DNA of 64,000 nucleotides, from contig NZ_AP024488.1 of NCBI RefSeq assembly GCF_021654575.1, positions 2,937,501 through 3,001,500 of the forward strand, written 5' to 3'. Under the pieces are notes generated by a model. It saw only the letters and a list, made by a program, of their open reading frames with translations. It had not been told where the DNA came from and made no database searches. Below are positions 54,274 to 63,221 of the stretch, piece by piece (position 1 is the first letter of the stretch; the number at the start of each line of letters is the position of its first letter). Both the position numbers and the translations under genes were made by a program. The stretch is from Desulfoluna limicola. Lineage in GTDB: Bacteria > Desulfobacterota > Desulfobacteria > Desulfobacterales > Desulfolunaceae.

Positions 54274-54371
54274 TGCCTCCGGCGGCGAGGTGTGCCACCT
54301 CGAAAGCGGGTTGCAAATGCTCCGGCCCCTCGTGTCTCGGGGGCGTCACATGTGCTGACGGGTTGTGCCCG
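54274..54371 (-). repeat. E-family repeat, partial copy
   Basis: GCCTCCGGCGGC, GAGGTGTGCCACCTCGAAAG, GGGTTGCAAATGCTCC, CCCCTCGTGTCTCGGGGGCG, then GACGGGTTGTGCCCG. Closely related to the partial copy at 20039-20145. Confidence 0.75.
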
Positions 54372-54495
54372 TGAACAACCGCTGTGACGGTTTCACCTTC
54401 TTCGTGCAGCCCGAAGCGCTTCGTGACATTCGTGGTTCATACCAGCGGTATTGTGATACCCTTCCTCCCACTATCCCCTATTCACCAGTCACTAT

Positions 54496-56160
54496 TCACA
54501 ACAAACACACCCTGGCCGCCAATTCATCGATGAGCACGCGCTGATTCTCCGAGTAATCCACCGGCACTTCAATGAGGTGAACGCCCCCTTGCTGAAAGCA
54601 TCGTTCCATAAGGGGAAGAAAACTCTCGGCACTCTCCACGCGATGGCCTCCGGCACCGTAGGCCCTTCCGTAGAGCACAAAATCGGGGTTGCCGTACCCC
54701 AGACCCCAGTCGTCAAACTTATTCATGGACTGCTTCCAGCGAACCATCCCATAGGCGTTGTCCCTCAAAACAAGCACCACCAGGTTGAGCCCCAGCCGCA
54801 CGGCCGTCTCCATCTCCTGGGAGTTCATCATAAAGCCCCCGTCCCCGCAGACGGCAATCACCCGACGAGTGGGGTTGAGCATCGCTGCCACCATGGCAGA
54901 AGGCAGCCCGGCCCCCATGGTGGCCAAGGCGTTGTCCAAGAGGATGGTGTTGTCCTTGTTGGTGCGGTAGTTCCGGGCAAACCAGATTTTATAGATCCCG
55001 TTGTCCAGAACGACGATCCCGTCAGCTGGAAGCACCTTGCGCACATCACCCACCACACGCTGGGGCAATATGGGGTACCGGTTGGAGTCAACGTCCATAT
55101 CGATGTGCTTGAGAACCTCCTGACGAATTTTCATAAAATAGGAGAAATCATGGTGTTCTGAAGGGACAAGTTTTTCAGCCACCCGACGGAAGGTGTTGCC
55201 GATATCCCCCACCACATCATGCTGGGGGAAGTAGACTGAGTCTATCTCTGCCGGGCTGTAGTTGACATGGATCACTTTTTTGCCCCCATGCTTCATAAAA
55301 AAGGGTGGCTTTTCCACCACATCGTGTCCGGCGTTGATCACAAGGTCCGACCGATCGATGGCGCAGTGCAGGTAGTCGTTGTCAGAAAGGGCTGCTGTCC
55401 CTAAGTATAGGGGATGGCTGCCCCCGATGACCCCTTTTCCCATCTGGGTGTTAAAAAAAGGAATGCCCGTCTTCTCCACAAAGGCCTTCAAGGGCTCGAT
55501 CACCTGCTTCCGGTTTGCTCCGGCCCCTATAAGCAGCAGGGGCGACACAGCCTCTTCGATCATCGCCGCCGCCTTGGTCACCGATGACTCCGAAGCGCAG
55601 TTTAAGCACGGCTCCCTGCGTGGGATCAGGTGCCAGTCTTCAACCATCTCAGCGGCAATGTCCTCGGGCAGCTCCAGGTGAACGGGGCCGGGCCGCTCCT
55701 CTTCGGCCAGCCGAAAGGCCTCACGCACCAGGGCCGGCACAGAGTTCCCATGGACAACCTGCCGGGTGAGCTTGGTCAGGGGCCGCATCATGCTCACCAC
55801 ATCCACAATCTGAAAACGCCCCTGTTTGCTTCGGGTGATGGGTTTCTGACCGGTAATCATCACCATGGGCATGGCACCCAGCTGGGCATACGCCGCACCC
55901 GTCACCAGGTTTGCCGCTCCCGGACCAAGGGTGGCAAGACACACCCCCGCCCTTCCGGTAAGCCGGCCATAGGTGGCGGCCATGAAGGCGGCGGCCTGTT
56001 CATGCCGGGTCAGCACAAGCTCGATGGATGAGGTGCGAAGGGACTCCAGAAAATCAAGGTTCTCCTCTCCCGGCACCCCAAACACATGGCGCACGCCTTC
56101 TTCTTCAAGGGCTTTGACCAAAAGATCGGATGTCTTCACGGGATTGTTGGAACGGGCCAT
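54496..56160 (-). CDS. Thiamine-diphosphate enzyme, acetolactate synthase-like
   Basis: 554 residues in the POX/ALS three-domain form. The active-site Glu is in TRHEQAAAFMAATYGR (about 53), the FAD/nucleotide middle domain spans about 190-330, and the ThDP/Mg site reads GDGGFMMNSQEMETAVRLGL then DNAYGM (about 440-475). No regulatory small subunit is adjacent, so it may be a catabolic rather than biosynthetic enzyme. Sulfoacetaldehyde acetyltransferase and benzoylformate-type enzymes share this fold and cannot be excluded. GAGGAGAG precedes the ATG. Downstream is the aldehyde dehydrogenase; upstream is a LysR regulator. Confidence 0.85.
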   Translation of the reverse strand: MARSNNPVKTSDLLVKALEEEGVRHVFGVPGEENLDFLESLRTSSIELVLTRHEQAAAFMAATYGRLTGRAGVCLATLGPGAANLVTGAAYAQLGAMPMVMITGQKPITRSKQGRFQIVDVVSMMRPLTKLTRQVVHGNSVPALVREAFRLAEEERPGPVHLELPEDIAAEMVEDWHLIPRREPCLNCASESSVTKAAAMIEEAVSPLLLIGAGANRKQVIEPLKAFVEKTGIPFFNTQMGKGVIGGSHPLYLGTAALSDNDYLHCAIDRSDLVINAGHDVVEKPPFFMKHGGKKVIHVNYSPAEIDSVYFPQHDVVGDIGNTFRRVAEKLVPSEHHDFSYFMKIRQEVLKHIDMDVDSNRYPILPQRVVGDVRKVLPADGIVVLDNGIYKIWFARNYRTNKDNTILLDNALATMGAGLPSAMVAAMLNPTRRVIAVCGDGGFMMNSQEMETAVRLGLNLVVLVLRDNAYGMVRWKQSMNKFDDWGLGYGNPDFVLYGRAYGAGGHRVESAESFLPLMERCFQQGGVHLIEVPVDYSENQRVLIDELAARVCLL

Positions 56161-56599
56161 GGACTCTCTCCTCAGGAAATCTGTCAGGGTTCCGGGTCAC
56201 AGGAAAAGAAGACCTCTGCACCGGGCAGAAGAGACAACCGCATGAGACACACGGGTTGCCACAAGGCTAAGGGGAATAAAAGGTAATGCAGGCCGGAAAT
56301 GGATGGCAGCCATTGAAGGGAGGGGGAGAGTGGCACCTGACTGCAGGGAGGCTGGTTGATCCACCCGACGGTGGGGTCATGAAAAGCCATCACGAATGGC
56401 GGGGTTCGTAAAAGGTCAACCGAAGAATCCCCACCCCATAAAAGGGGAAGAGATGATCGGATTTTTCGCCCCCTGCGAACCAACCACTTAAAATTACCAT
56501 AGTTGCCCTGCCGGAACAAGCGATGTTCCGGCAGAGTAAACCATGGGTTTCACAAAGGAGAGGTAGCGCCCCAGGTGGGGGAGGCTGACAAACGCCCTG
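56161..56599. other. Intergenic region with a palindromic hairpin
   Basis: Contains a perfect 11-bp inverted repeat CTGCCGGAACA-agcga-TGTTCCGGCAG at 56508-56534, between the end of the LysR gene and the thiamine-enzyme promoter region. No T tract follows it on the minus strand, so it may be a binding site as well as a hairpin. No gene is visible. Confidence 0.5.
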
Positions 56600-57496
56600 T
56601 TACTCGGACAGGCCGTCCCAGTCGCGGGTAAACTCAATGAATGTGCTGAGAAGGGAGCTCATGAACTTGTTCTTGTGCCAGATGGTGTAGAAAGAGCGCG
56701 TAAACGAATAGCCCTCCACAGGCAACCGGAACAGCAGCCCGTACTTCAACTCTTTCTGGACGCTGTACCGTGACAGGCAGGAAACCGTGTCTTTATTGGA
56801 GAGAATAGATTTCACCGCACCGGTGTGGTCCAACTCCATATAGATATTCAAGGACTTTCCCAAATCACCCAGATGGCTCATGAAGGTCTCGCGAGTACCG
56901 GAGCCCTTTTCACGCAACACCCAGCGTCTCCCGAGAAGCTCCTCCATACGGTAGGGCTCCTTGCGGACCAGGGATGCATCGCCGGTCACAATGTACAGCT
57001 CATCTTTGCCCAGAACTTCATTTTCAATGTCGAGCCCGTCGTACTCCCCTTCAATGAAGCCCATGTCCACACGGCCACTTTCAATCAGGGAGGCGACCTC
57101 ATGGGTGTTGCCCGTTTCCATCTTAAAGCTCACCCCGTCATGGGACTGCATGAAGCTGTAGAAAACCTTCGGAATAATGTAGTTGGCAATGGAGGAGCTT
57201 ACCCCCACACGGATCTCGCCGTGGAGATGTTCATCCCTGAAAATAGACTCCGCCTCCTTCAGGCCGAGAACCAGGTGCTCCACGCGTGTCAGGAAGTGCC
57301 GACCGTTTTCGTTCAGCACGATTTTTTTATTGATCCGGTCAAAGAGCCGGGTCTCCAGAATCTCCTCCAGGGACTTGATGGCCATGGATACGGCCGACTG
57401 GGTCAGCCCGACCTCTTTGCCCACTTCCCCGATATGAGGTTTTTTCGACAGAGCCAGAAACAGCTCCAGTTGCCTTAATGTCATGCGCATCTGCAT
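56600..57496 (-). CDS. LysR-family regulator, YeiE-like
   Basis: 298 residues. Winged helix-turn-helix at the N-terminus (TLRQLELFLALSKKPHIGEV, GLTQSAVSMAIKSLEEIL, about 5-65) and a periplasmic-binding-protein-like effector domain (about 92-295). Start at 57496, with AAGGAG 12 bases upstream; two further in-frame ATGs lie within 12 bases. It is divergent from a yeiH homologue, the yeiE/yeiH arrangement of enterobacteria, where the regulator responds to sulfite. Ligand here is inferred only from that context. It could also control the thiamine-enzyme gene downstream. Confidence 0.9.
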   Translation of the reverse strand: MQMRMTLRQLELFLALSKKPHIGEVGKEVGLTQSAVSMAIKSLEEILETRLFDRINKKIVLNENGRHFLTRVEHLVLGLKEAESIFRDEHLHGEIRVGVSSSIANYIIPKVFYSFMQSHDGVSFKMETGNTHEVASLIESGRVDMGFIEGEYDGLDIENEVLGKDELYIVTGDASLVRKEPYRMEELLGRRWVLREKGSGTRETFMSHLGDLGKSLNIYMELDHTGAVKSILSNKDTVSCLSRYSVQKELKYGLLFRLPVEGYSFTRSFYTIWHKNKFMSSLLSTFIEFTRDWDGLSE

Positions 57497-58063
57497 GGTA
57501 ACGTTATCTCCTTCTATAAAACCGGGTCGATAAAACCGGTATTTTTGCGTCCCCCCCGGTGCCGGCCCAAACTCACAAGAAACCAACACCTTGAATTTTA
57601 TATCAATAGAACACGAAAATCAAATATTTTTATGAGCTTTTTAAATACAATGAATTTGACTTATCACAGCCCAACCCATAAAACAAGCGCATCTCCTTCA
57701 CGGAGTGGAGCAACACAAAAAGCAGTCTGTATCTCCTCTGCACCGGGCGGCGCGACACGTGCACGGTCCATGCCGCCCGGTGCACGATACAACCCGTTTG
57801 AAACTCCACCCCTTCCAGGAAACTGACCTCGGCCTGAGACCTCGCGTCAAAGACCCCGGAACACTTTTTCAAACCTTCTTCGACAAGCTGAGAAGCGATA
57901 CCAAGCCCTGCGCCATGACAGGTACAGGAGAGGTGCCTCCTCACTTCCGAGATCGACTGAAACACGTATCGTCCACGATGTTGGCCCGGCTTTCGGGCTG
58001 TCAAAAGCAGAATTTCAGGAGCGGTAACCGATGTTTTTTCCAGCAGAAAATCGCAAAGAGGCT
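57497..58063. promoter_or_regulatory. Divergent LysR/yeiH control region
   Basis: 567 bases. AT-rich stretch 57590-57670 should hold both promoters. A perfect 13-bp inverted repeat TGCACCGGGCGGC/GCCGCCCGGTGCA (57739-57751 with 57772-57784) lies in the yeiH leader, about 280 bases before the start codon. No coding frame is convincing. Confidence 0.5.
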
Positions 58064-59065
58064 ATGAACGGACTCCTTTTCGTCACCCTTTTCGCCGTAA
58101 CAGCCATCTACTGTTCAGAGTTTCCCCCCATCAAAAGAATGGGGGTCAGCCCCCTTATTATAGGGATCGTCCTTGGGATGATCTACGGCAACACCCTTCG
58201 CATGGCTCTGCCCGCTCGATGGGTCCCCGGCATCGTCTTTGCCACGCGCACACTTTTAAAGCTCGGCGTGGTCCTTTATGGGTTCCGTCTCACCTTCCAG
58301 GATATTGCCGCCGTGGGCACCGCCGGATTTGCCATCAGTATCACAATGGCCACCTCCACCTTCCTGTTGGGAAGCTTCCTCGGCGTAAAATTCTTTAAAC
58401 TCGATTACGAGACCGCCATCCTGACCTCCATAGGCAGCTCCATCTGTGGGGCGGCGGCGGTCCTTGCCACAGAACCGGTACTGAAATCAGATGCCCACAA
58501 AAGTGCCATGGCTGTCTCCACCGTGGTTCTCTTCGGCACGCTGAGCATGTTTCTCTACCCGATCCTTTACAGATCAGGCCTGTTTGCCGTGGATGCAAAT
58601 ACCTTCGGCATGTACATCGGGGGAACCATTCATGAGGTGGCACACGCCGTGGCGGCAGGAAACGCCATCTCTCCAGACGCCGCGTCTTCAGCCATCATCG
58701 TGAAAATGATCCGCGTCATGCTCATCGCTCCGTTCCTCATCGGCATCAGCATCTGGTTGGGACGCCGAAAAGGAGCCATCACCGGCAAACGAGGCAAAAT
58801 TACCATTCCCTGGTTTGCCGTTCTCTTCATCGTCGTGGCCGGTATCAACTCCCTGAATATTGTCCCCACCCCTGTGGTGGACTTCTGGAACCGACTGGAC
58901 CTGTTCATCCTCACCATGGCCATGTGCGCCCTGGGCATCGAGACCAATTTCAACCGAATCAAAGGGGTGGGCATGAAGCCGGTATGGCTGGCTCTTATTC
59001 TCTTCGGGTGGCTCACGGTGGGAGGCTACGGCGTGACAAGGCTCATGTCCGCTCTCTTTGCCTGA
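58064..59065 (+). CDS. yeiH: YeiH-family putative sulfate/sulfite exporter
   Basis: 333 residues with about ten hydrophobic segments, matching the YeiH (PSE, UPF0324) family and its length. Signature stretches are PLIIGIVLGMIYGN, LKLGVVLYGFRLT, GSSICGAAAVLATEP and GGTIHEVAHAVAAG. Members are predicted exporters of sulfite or sulfate; direct proof is limited. AAGAGG precedes the ATG at 58064. Likely controlled by the divergent LysR protein. Confidence 0.9.
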   Translation: MNGLLFVTLFAVTAIYCSEFPPIKRMGVSPLIIGIVLGMIYGNTLRMALPARWVPGIVFATRTLLKLGVVLYGFRLTFQDIAAVGTAGFAISITMATSTFLLGSFLGVKFFKLDYETAILTSIGSSICGAAAVLATEPVLKSDAHKSAMAVSTVVLFGTLSMFLYPILYRSGLFAVDANTFGMYIGGTIHEVAHAVAAGNAISPDAASSAIIVKMIRVMLIAPFLIGISIWLGRRKGAITGKRGKITIPWFAVLFIVVAGINSLNIVPTPVVDFWNRLDLFILTMAMCALGIETNFNRIKGVGMKPVWLALILFGWLTVGGYGVTRLMSALFA

Positions 59066-59083
59066 TAAACCATAATGTCTTAT

Positions 59084-59117
59084 GCCGGGCGTGACGGGCA
59101 CTCACCGCACGCCCGGC
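59084..59117 (+). terminator. Hairpin after yeiH, possible terminator
   Basis: GCCGGGCGT/ACGCCCGGC, 9-bp perfect stem with a 16-base loop, followed by TCTTATTC rather than a pure T tract. Confidence 0.4.
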
Positions 59118-59432
59118 TCTTATTCAAGATGCCAATGCCGGCGGGCACGTCCATGGATACTGGCCCTCCTGACACAGCCCAACGGCAGACACCACCTGCC
59201 CCACCCTTGCGGAACTCACCCGCAGCCCCGTTGTCCGGCTGGCCAAACCCCTTCCTTGCAAGCCCGGCTTCACGGTTCAGCCCAACAAACTGCACCTGAT
59301 GCACAAGGGCGACCATATTTATTCCCCCTGAAGCCACATTTCAAGAAACACCAAAACATATTTATCATATAGAAACAGGCAGTTGAAATAATACCATAAA
59401 TATTATTGATAATCTTGTTAAATATGTTGAAT

Positions 59433-59700
59433 TTGACTTGTTTCAGAATCTCTTATAATTCTTACACCACGGTGTTGCTCGGTAACCGATGAAGTTGTTC
59501 GTCCCTTCTTCATCTCCTTCAAACCAGGCACCACCTGCGAGCATCCTCGATCCCCATCCGCGTTGGGGCATCGTGGGGGAAACACACAAGGTGATGGTTT
59601 AACGTTATACCTCCCTGAAAATCATCATTTGTTTTAAAAAGGCCCGGATCCAACTTCCCAACTTCCCAACTTCCTCCTACGGGCCTTCCTCCCCCTCTCT
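59433..59700 (+). ncRNA. Candidate small RNA locus
   Basis: TTGACT, 15-nt spacer, perfect TATAAT (59454-59459) in an AT-rich stretch. Downstream sequence folds: GATGAAG/CTTCATC (59487-59514 area) and GGCCCG/CGGGCC (59641-59686 area) enclosing the AACTTCCC repeats. There is no reading frame. The 15-nt spacer is short and no strong terminator follows before 59823, so this is tentative. Confidence 0.22.
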
Positions 59701-60011
59701 TTTCAGGGTCATTTTCATCCACACAACGTCCCTTATTTTGTCCTTTTTAATCCCGACCTGCCAGAGCTGGAGTCCTCCCAGAATCTCAGCCCTGGACGCA
59801 AAGGCTTAAAAACGTGTGGGTGAAAATACCCCCCTTCGGGGAATTTTAAAGAAAAACAAAAAGCCCACCTGTCAGGCAACGTCTCAAGTTAATACACCCA
59901 TTCTCCCATTGTCAAACAGTCGCCCCCTTAAGATACCCCACCCCTGATTACGTGATCAAACAGGTTTGGTTTGTTTGTAACCATTGAGCTTGACATGATT
60001 GTTGAATAGAA

Positions 60012-60110
60012 GCCTCCGGCGGCAAGGGTGGCAAAGCCACTCAGGCAAATGACACCTTGAAAGCTCATGCCCCCTGACTCGAGGGGCAAATGCTTTCGCA
60101 AGCTGGGCTG
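60012..60110 (-). repeat. E-family repeat, degenerate copy
   Basis: Starts GCCTCCGGCGGC (60012-60023), then AAGGGTGGCAAAGCCACTC, CACCTTGAAAGC, GACTCGAGGGGCAAATGC. Module order is as in 52686-52835 but with an insertion and decay. Confidence 0.55.
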
Positions 60111-60183
60111 ACCGCCAAAAGCTTGCATATGCCATTCACTTCCACCAGAGAAGGTACTCACTGATGCCCGAGGATGCCCCCCC

Positions 60184-60220
60184 AAAAAAACCGCCACCCT
60201 TTTTATGGAAAGGGTGGCGG
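60184..60220 (-). terminator. Terminator of the transketolase operon
   Basis: Minus strand: CCGCCACCCTTT, six-base loop, AAAGGGTGGCGG and seven T. A perfect 12-bp stem, 40 bases after the stop at 60261. Confidence 0.93.
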
Positions 60221-60260
60221 TTGATCTGCTCATTGAGGGAGTCGGTTTGCAACCCCAGGG

Positions 60261-61037
60261 TCAGACAATCAGGGCCTGGATCCTCTGCATGTAATCGTTG
60301 AGGTTAGCGGCATACTCCGGAGAGCCCTCCACCGTCACCATCTGGCGCCCCAAGGCCTCCACAAACTCCACATCGCCCAGCAAAACCGGCAAGGCCCCTT
60401 CGATACCGTTAAAGCAGATGTGGACAAAGGGTCGTCTGCGGGTGTAAATACCGCGACCAGCCTTGGTTTTACCGGCTTTCACCCGAACGTAGGCGGCAAT
60501 TTCTTCGCCGTCCACGGACATCTGATAGACTCGATCGGGCTGCTTTCCCGTCCATTTGGCCATCTCCGGGTCCCCGCCCTTGTTGTACTGGCTGAGCGCA
60601 GTTGTGATCATGTAAACAATCATCTTCACCTTCAGGCGCCTCTTGTCCTCCTGCTTGGGCCTGGCATCGGGCATGAGAATCTTCATGGCCAGGAGCAGGG
60701 AGACCACCTTGATGATAAGACCCGGCCGTTTCCAGCCCCTGATCCCCGGTATCACAGGCTTTCCGGCCATAAAAGCATTGAATTTTTCGGCCGTCTTAAA
60801 AGAAAAGACCACGTCAGGGAGCCCCTCCATGGTGGCATCCACGGAGAGCTCCCCCGCGTCAAACACCACGTCGGTTCCCAGAGGTTCCCCTTCAGCGGTC
60901 ACGGAGAAGCGCACCCGGGCCGTAACCCCCTCAAAGCGCTTTCCCATTTTCGGGTCATCGGTCACCACCACCTTCATGACGGGAAACAAGGCTTTCAACA
61001 AGATGCGCGTCGCAAGAAACGTTCGGTTTTCTGCCAT
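60261..61037 (-). CDS. Predicted SCP2-like lipid-binding protein
   Basis: 258 residues with no signal peptide. Residues about 55-100 (VVFDAGELSVDATMEGLPD, FSFKTAEKFNAFMAGK) resemble the SCP2 sterol-carrier fold, which binds hydrophobic ligands. A hydrophobic stretch follows near 115-125. The rest is unassigned. The ATG at 61037 sits one base after the transketolase stop with GAGGTG upstream, so it is the last gene of the operon. The family call is tentative; the operon position ties it to the transketolase pair. Confidence 0.65.
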   Translation of the reverse strand: MAENRTFLATRILLKALFPVMKVVVTDDPKMGKRFEGVTARVRFSVTAEGEPLGTDVVFDAGELSVDATMEGLPDVVFSFKTAEKFNAFMAGKPVIPGIRGWKRPGLIIKVVSLLLAMKILMPDARPKQEDKRRLKVKMIVYMITTALSQYNKGGDPEMAKWTGKQPDRVYQMSVDGEEIAAYVRVKAGKTKAGRGIYTRRRPFVHICFNGIEGALPVLLGDVEFVEALGRQMVTVEGSPEYAANLNDYMQRIQALIV

Positions 61038-61038
61038 A

Positions 61039-62055
61039 TCACACCTCGTCTTCCCAATCTTCGTCCTCTTCAAAATCCCGGCCCATGACCTCCCGCACCT
61101 TCTCGATGATGCCGTTGGTGTCGAGTTTGTAATGGGCGTACAGATCTTCGGGATACCCCACCAGTGAGAAGGCGTCCGGCAGGCCCACTTTTTCAAAAGC
61201 ACACCCCTTGCCGCTTTCGGCAATGACATCGGCCACGGCGCTTCCCAGGCCGCCGTAGATATTGTGCTCTTCAAAGGTGATGACACGGCGGGTCTCAAGC
61301 ACCGCCTTCAGAACCGCCTCCTCATCCAGGGGCTTGATGGTGTGCAGGTTCAGCACACGCACACTCAAGCCATCCTCTTCCTTCAGGACCTTGGCTGCCT
61401 CCGCCGCCTGAAGCACGGTCACCCCACAGCAGATAAGGGTGATGTCCGTGCCCTCGCTCACCGTAACGGCCTTGCCGATTTGAAAGCCATAGTCTTCCGT
61501 GTCGTACCAGGTTGGTTCAAACCCTCGTCCCACACGGATATAGACCGGCCCATCCCAATCCACACAGGCACGAACTGCGTTGGCCGTTTCAATGCCATCG
61601 GCCGGTATGATGACAGTCATGTTGGGGAAGGAACGCATGATGGCCACATCTTCCTGGGCGTTGTGGGTGCTGCCCGCCGTGCCAAAGGAGATGCCGCCAT
61701 GGGTGGCGATGATCTTGCAGTTAAGATTCTGGTAGCAGATGTCGGTTCGGACCTGCTCACAGGCCCGCATGGAGGCAAAGGCCGCCATGGTCGAGACAAA
61801 GGGGGTCATACCGGAAAGCGCCATACCGGCTGCGACGCCAAAGAGATTCTGCTCGGCAATCCCGACATTGAAAAAACGCTCGGGAAACTTATCCCCGAAC
61901 AGCCCAATCTTGGTGGACTTGGCCAAATCCGCCGTAAGCCCCACCACATCGTCTCGTTCCTCACCTATTTCACACAGCACATGACCATAGATCTCGGCCT
62001 GGCTCATGGAGTTGGCGTCGTAGACGGTCCAGGTTGTTCCTGTTACTTCACTCAT
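61039..62055 (-). CDS. Transketolase, C-terminal subunit
   Basis: 338 residues: pyrimidine-binding domain (about 18-180) with the catalytic Glu in FNVGIAEQNLFGVAAGMA and the THGGISFGTAGSTHN stretch, then the transketolase C-terminal domain (about 195-325). It forms one half of a split transketolase or a related ketol-transfer enzyme. It starts 11 bases after the N-subunit stop. Confidence 0.92.
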   Translation of the reverse strand: MSEVTGTTWTVYDANSMSQAEIYGHVLCEIGEERDDVVGLTADLAKSTKIGLFGDKFPERFFNVGIAEQNLFGVAAGMALSGMTPFVSTMAAFASMRACEQVRTDICYQNLNCKIIATHGGISFGTAGSTHNAQEDVAIMRSFPNMTVIIPADGIETANAVRACVDWDGPVYIRVGRGFEPTWYDTEDYGFQIGKAVTVSEGTDITLICCGVTVLQAAEAAKVLKEEDGLSVRVLNLHTIKPLDEEAVLKAVLETRRVITFEEHNIYGGLGSAVADVIAESGKGCAFEKVGLPDAFSLVGYPEDLYAHYKLDTNGIIEKVREVMGRDFEEDEDWEDEV

Positions 62056-62066
62056 CGTGCCCTCCT

Positions 62067-62906
62067 TTATGCCTTGCCATACATGCGATCCACAGATGCC
62101 CGGGCCTTGTCAGCCAGGGTGGAATCGATGCTGCCATAGTGCCATTTCACGTTGCCTTCCATGTAATCGATGCCGCGCCCTTTTTTCGTATGGGCGATGA
62201 TCACACAGGGTCCATCCGCAGCCAGCGACGTATCGATGGCCTCGGCCAGATCGGCAAAATTGTGGCCGTCCACCTCCAGAACCGTAAACCCGAAGGCTCG
62301 CCATTTATCACTGAAGGGCTCCAACTCCATCACCTCTTCCGTGGCCCCGTCGATCATGTACCCATTGCGGTCCACGATGGTAACAAGGTTCGTCAGCCCG
62401 AAATGGGACGCCGACATGGCCGCTTCCCACACGGTTCCCTCGTTGCATTCCCCGTCGCCCAGGATGCAGTAAGTCTTCCACGCCTTGTTCTGGGTCCGGG
62501 CCCCAAGGGCCAACCCAACAGCCATGGGAAGGCCATGCCCCAAAGATCCGGTGGAGACATCCACACCCGTCACCTTCGCCGCATCGAGGTGCATGCCGAA
62601 GGGGGACCCGAACTGATTGAATGTTTTCAGATCGTCAAAATCAAAGTAGCCCCTGCGCGCCAGAACCGGAGCAAACCCCACGCCACCGTGGCCCTTGCTC
62701 ACCACCACCCGGTCACGGTCTTCCTTCTCCGGCTGGGCTGCATCGATGTTCAGGTATTTGAAATAGAGGAGCACCAGAATGTCCAGCATGCTGAGCCCTC
62801 CGCCGATATGGGCGCCACCGGCCCACACGGTCACGTTGATAATGTCGTGTCTGAGCTGCCAGGCCTGCGCTTCCAGCTCTTTAATTTCCGCGTCGGTCAA
62901 CGCCAT
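62067..62906 (-). CDS. Transketolase, N-terminal subunit
   Basis: 279 residues holding the thiamine-diphosphate domain: GGGLSMLDILVLLYF, DRVVVSKGHGGVGFAP, GSLGHGLPMAVG and the ThDP/Mg motif GDGECNEGTVWEAAM with IVDRNGYMIDG (about 148-190). Split transketolases of this size occur in many anaerobes and archaea. GAGAGAACCC precedes the ATG. An E repeat separates it from the aminotransferase gene upstream, so co-transcription is plausible but not certain. Confidence 0.93.
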   Translation of the reverse strand: MALTDAEIKELEAQAWQLRHDIINVTVWAGGAHIGGGLSMLDILVLLYFKYLNIDAAQPEKEDRDRVVVSKGHGGVGFAPVLARRGYFDFDDLKTFNQFGSPFGMHLDAAKVTGVDVSTGSLGHGLPMAVGLALGARTQNKAWKTYCILGDGECNEGTVWEAAMSASHFGLTNLVTIVDRNGYMIDGATEEVMELEPFSDKWRAFGFTVLEVDGHNFADLAEAIDTSLAADGPCVIIAHTKKGRGIDYMEGNVKWHYGSIDSTLADKARASVDRMYGKA

Positions 62907-62955
62907 GGGTTCTCTCCTTTGGTTGAGAAAAGTTCAAGACAATCAAAAACAAGTT

Positions 62956-63193
62956 GCCTCCGGCAGCCAGGGGCTGAGCCCCTGGACCCCAGGTTCGCGA
63001 ATGTTCCGAACCCTCGTGCCTCGGGTTCGTCGCATTCGCTGACGGGCTTTGCCCGTGGTAACATCTGATAAATCTCCAGCTTTGGGGGCGGGCGCAGCCC
63101 GCGGCGAACGCCGTTGCGATTTGCCCCGAGGAACGAGGGGCGAAGCGCGAAGGCAATCAGGTTCCCAGGTGCCTCCACCTGGCCGCCGGAGGC
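62956..63193 (+). repeat. E-family element, long composite copy
   Basis: Bounded by GCCTCCGGCAGCC and GCCGCCGGAGGC (63182-63193). It holds both CCCTCGTGCCTCGGGTTCG in one orientation and CCCCGAGGAACGAGGGGCG in the other, so it looks like two copies joined head to head. CAGGGGCTGAGCCCCTG and GGGCGCAGCCCGC hairpins lie between. 238 nt. Confidence 0.75.
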
Positions 63194-63221
63194 ATGCTTT
63201 TCCTCTGTGGTTACCCTCCAC

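Larger units (their letters stand above)
59066..60260. other. 1.2-kb gene-free region
   Basis: No credible gene. It contains a hairpin after yeiH (59084-59117), an AT-rich stretch with a promoter-like pair (59433-59459), folded sequence to about 59700 including three direct AACTTCCC units (59652-59675), a CCCC-ttc-GGGG hairpin with flanking A/T (59823-59846), an E-family repeat (60012-60110) and the terminator of the downstream minus-strand operon (60184-60220). Confidence 0.5.
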
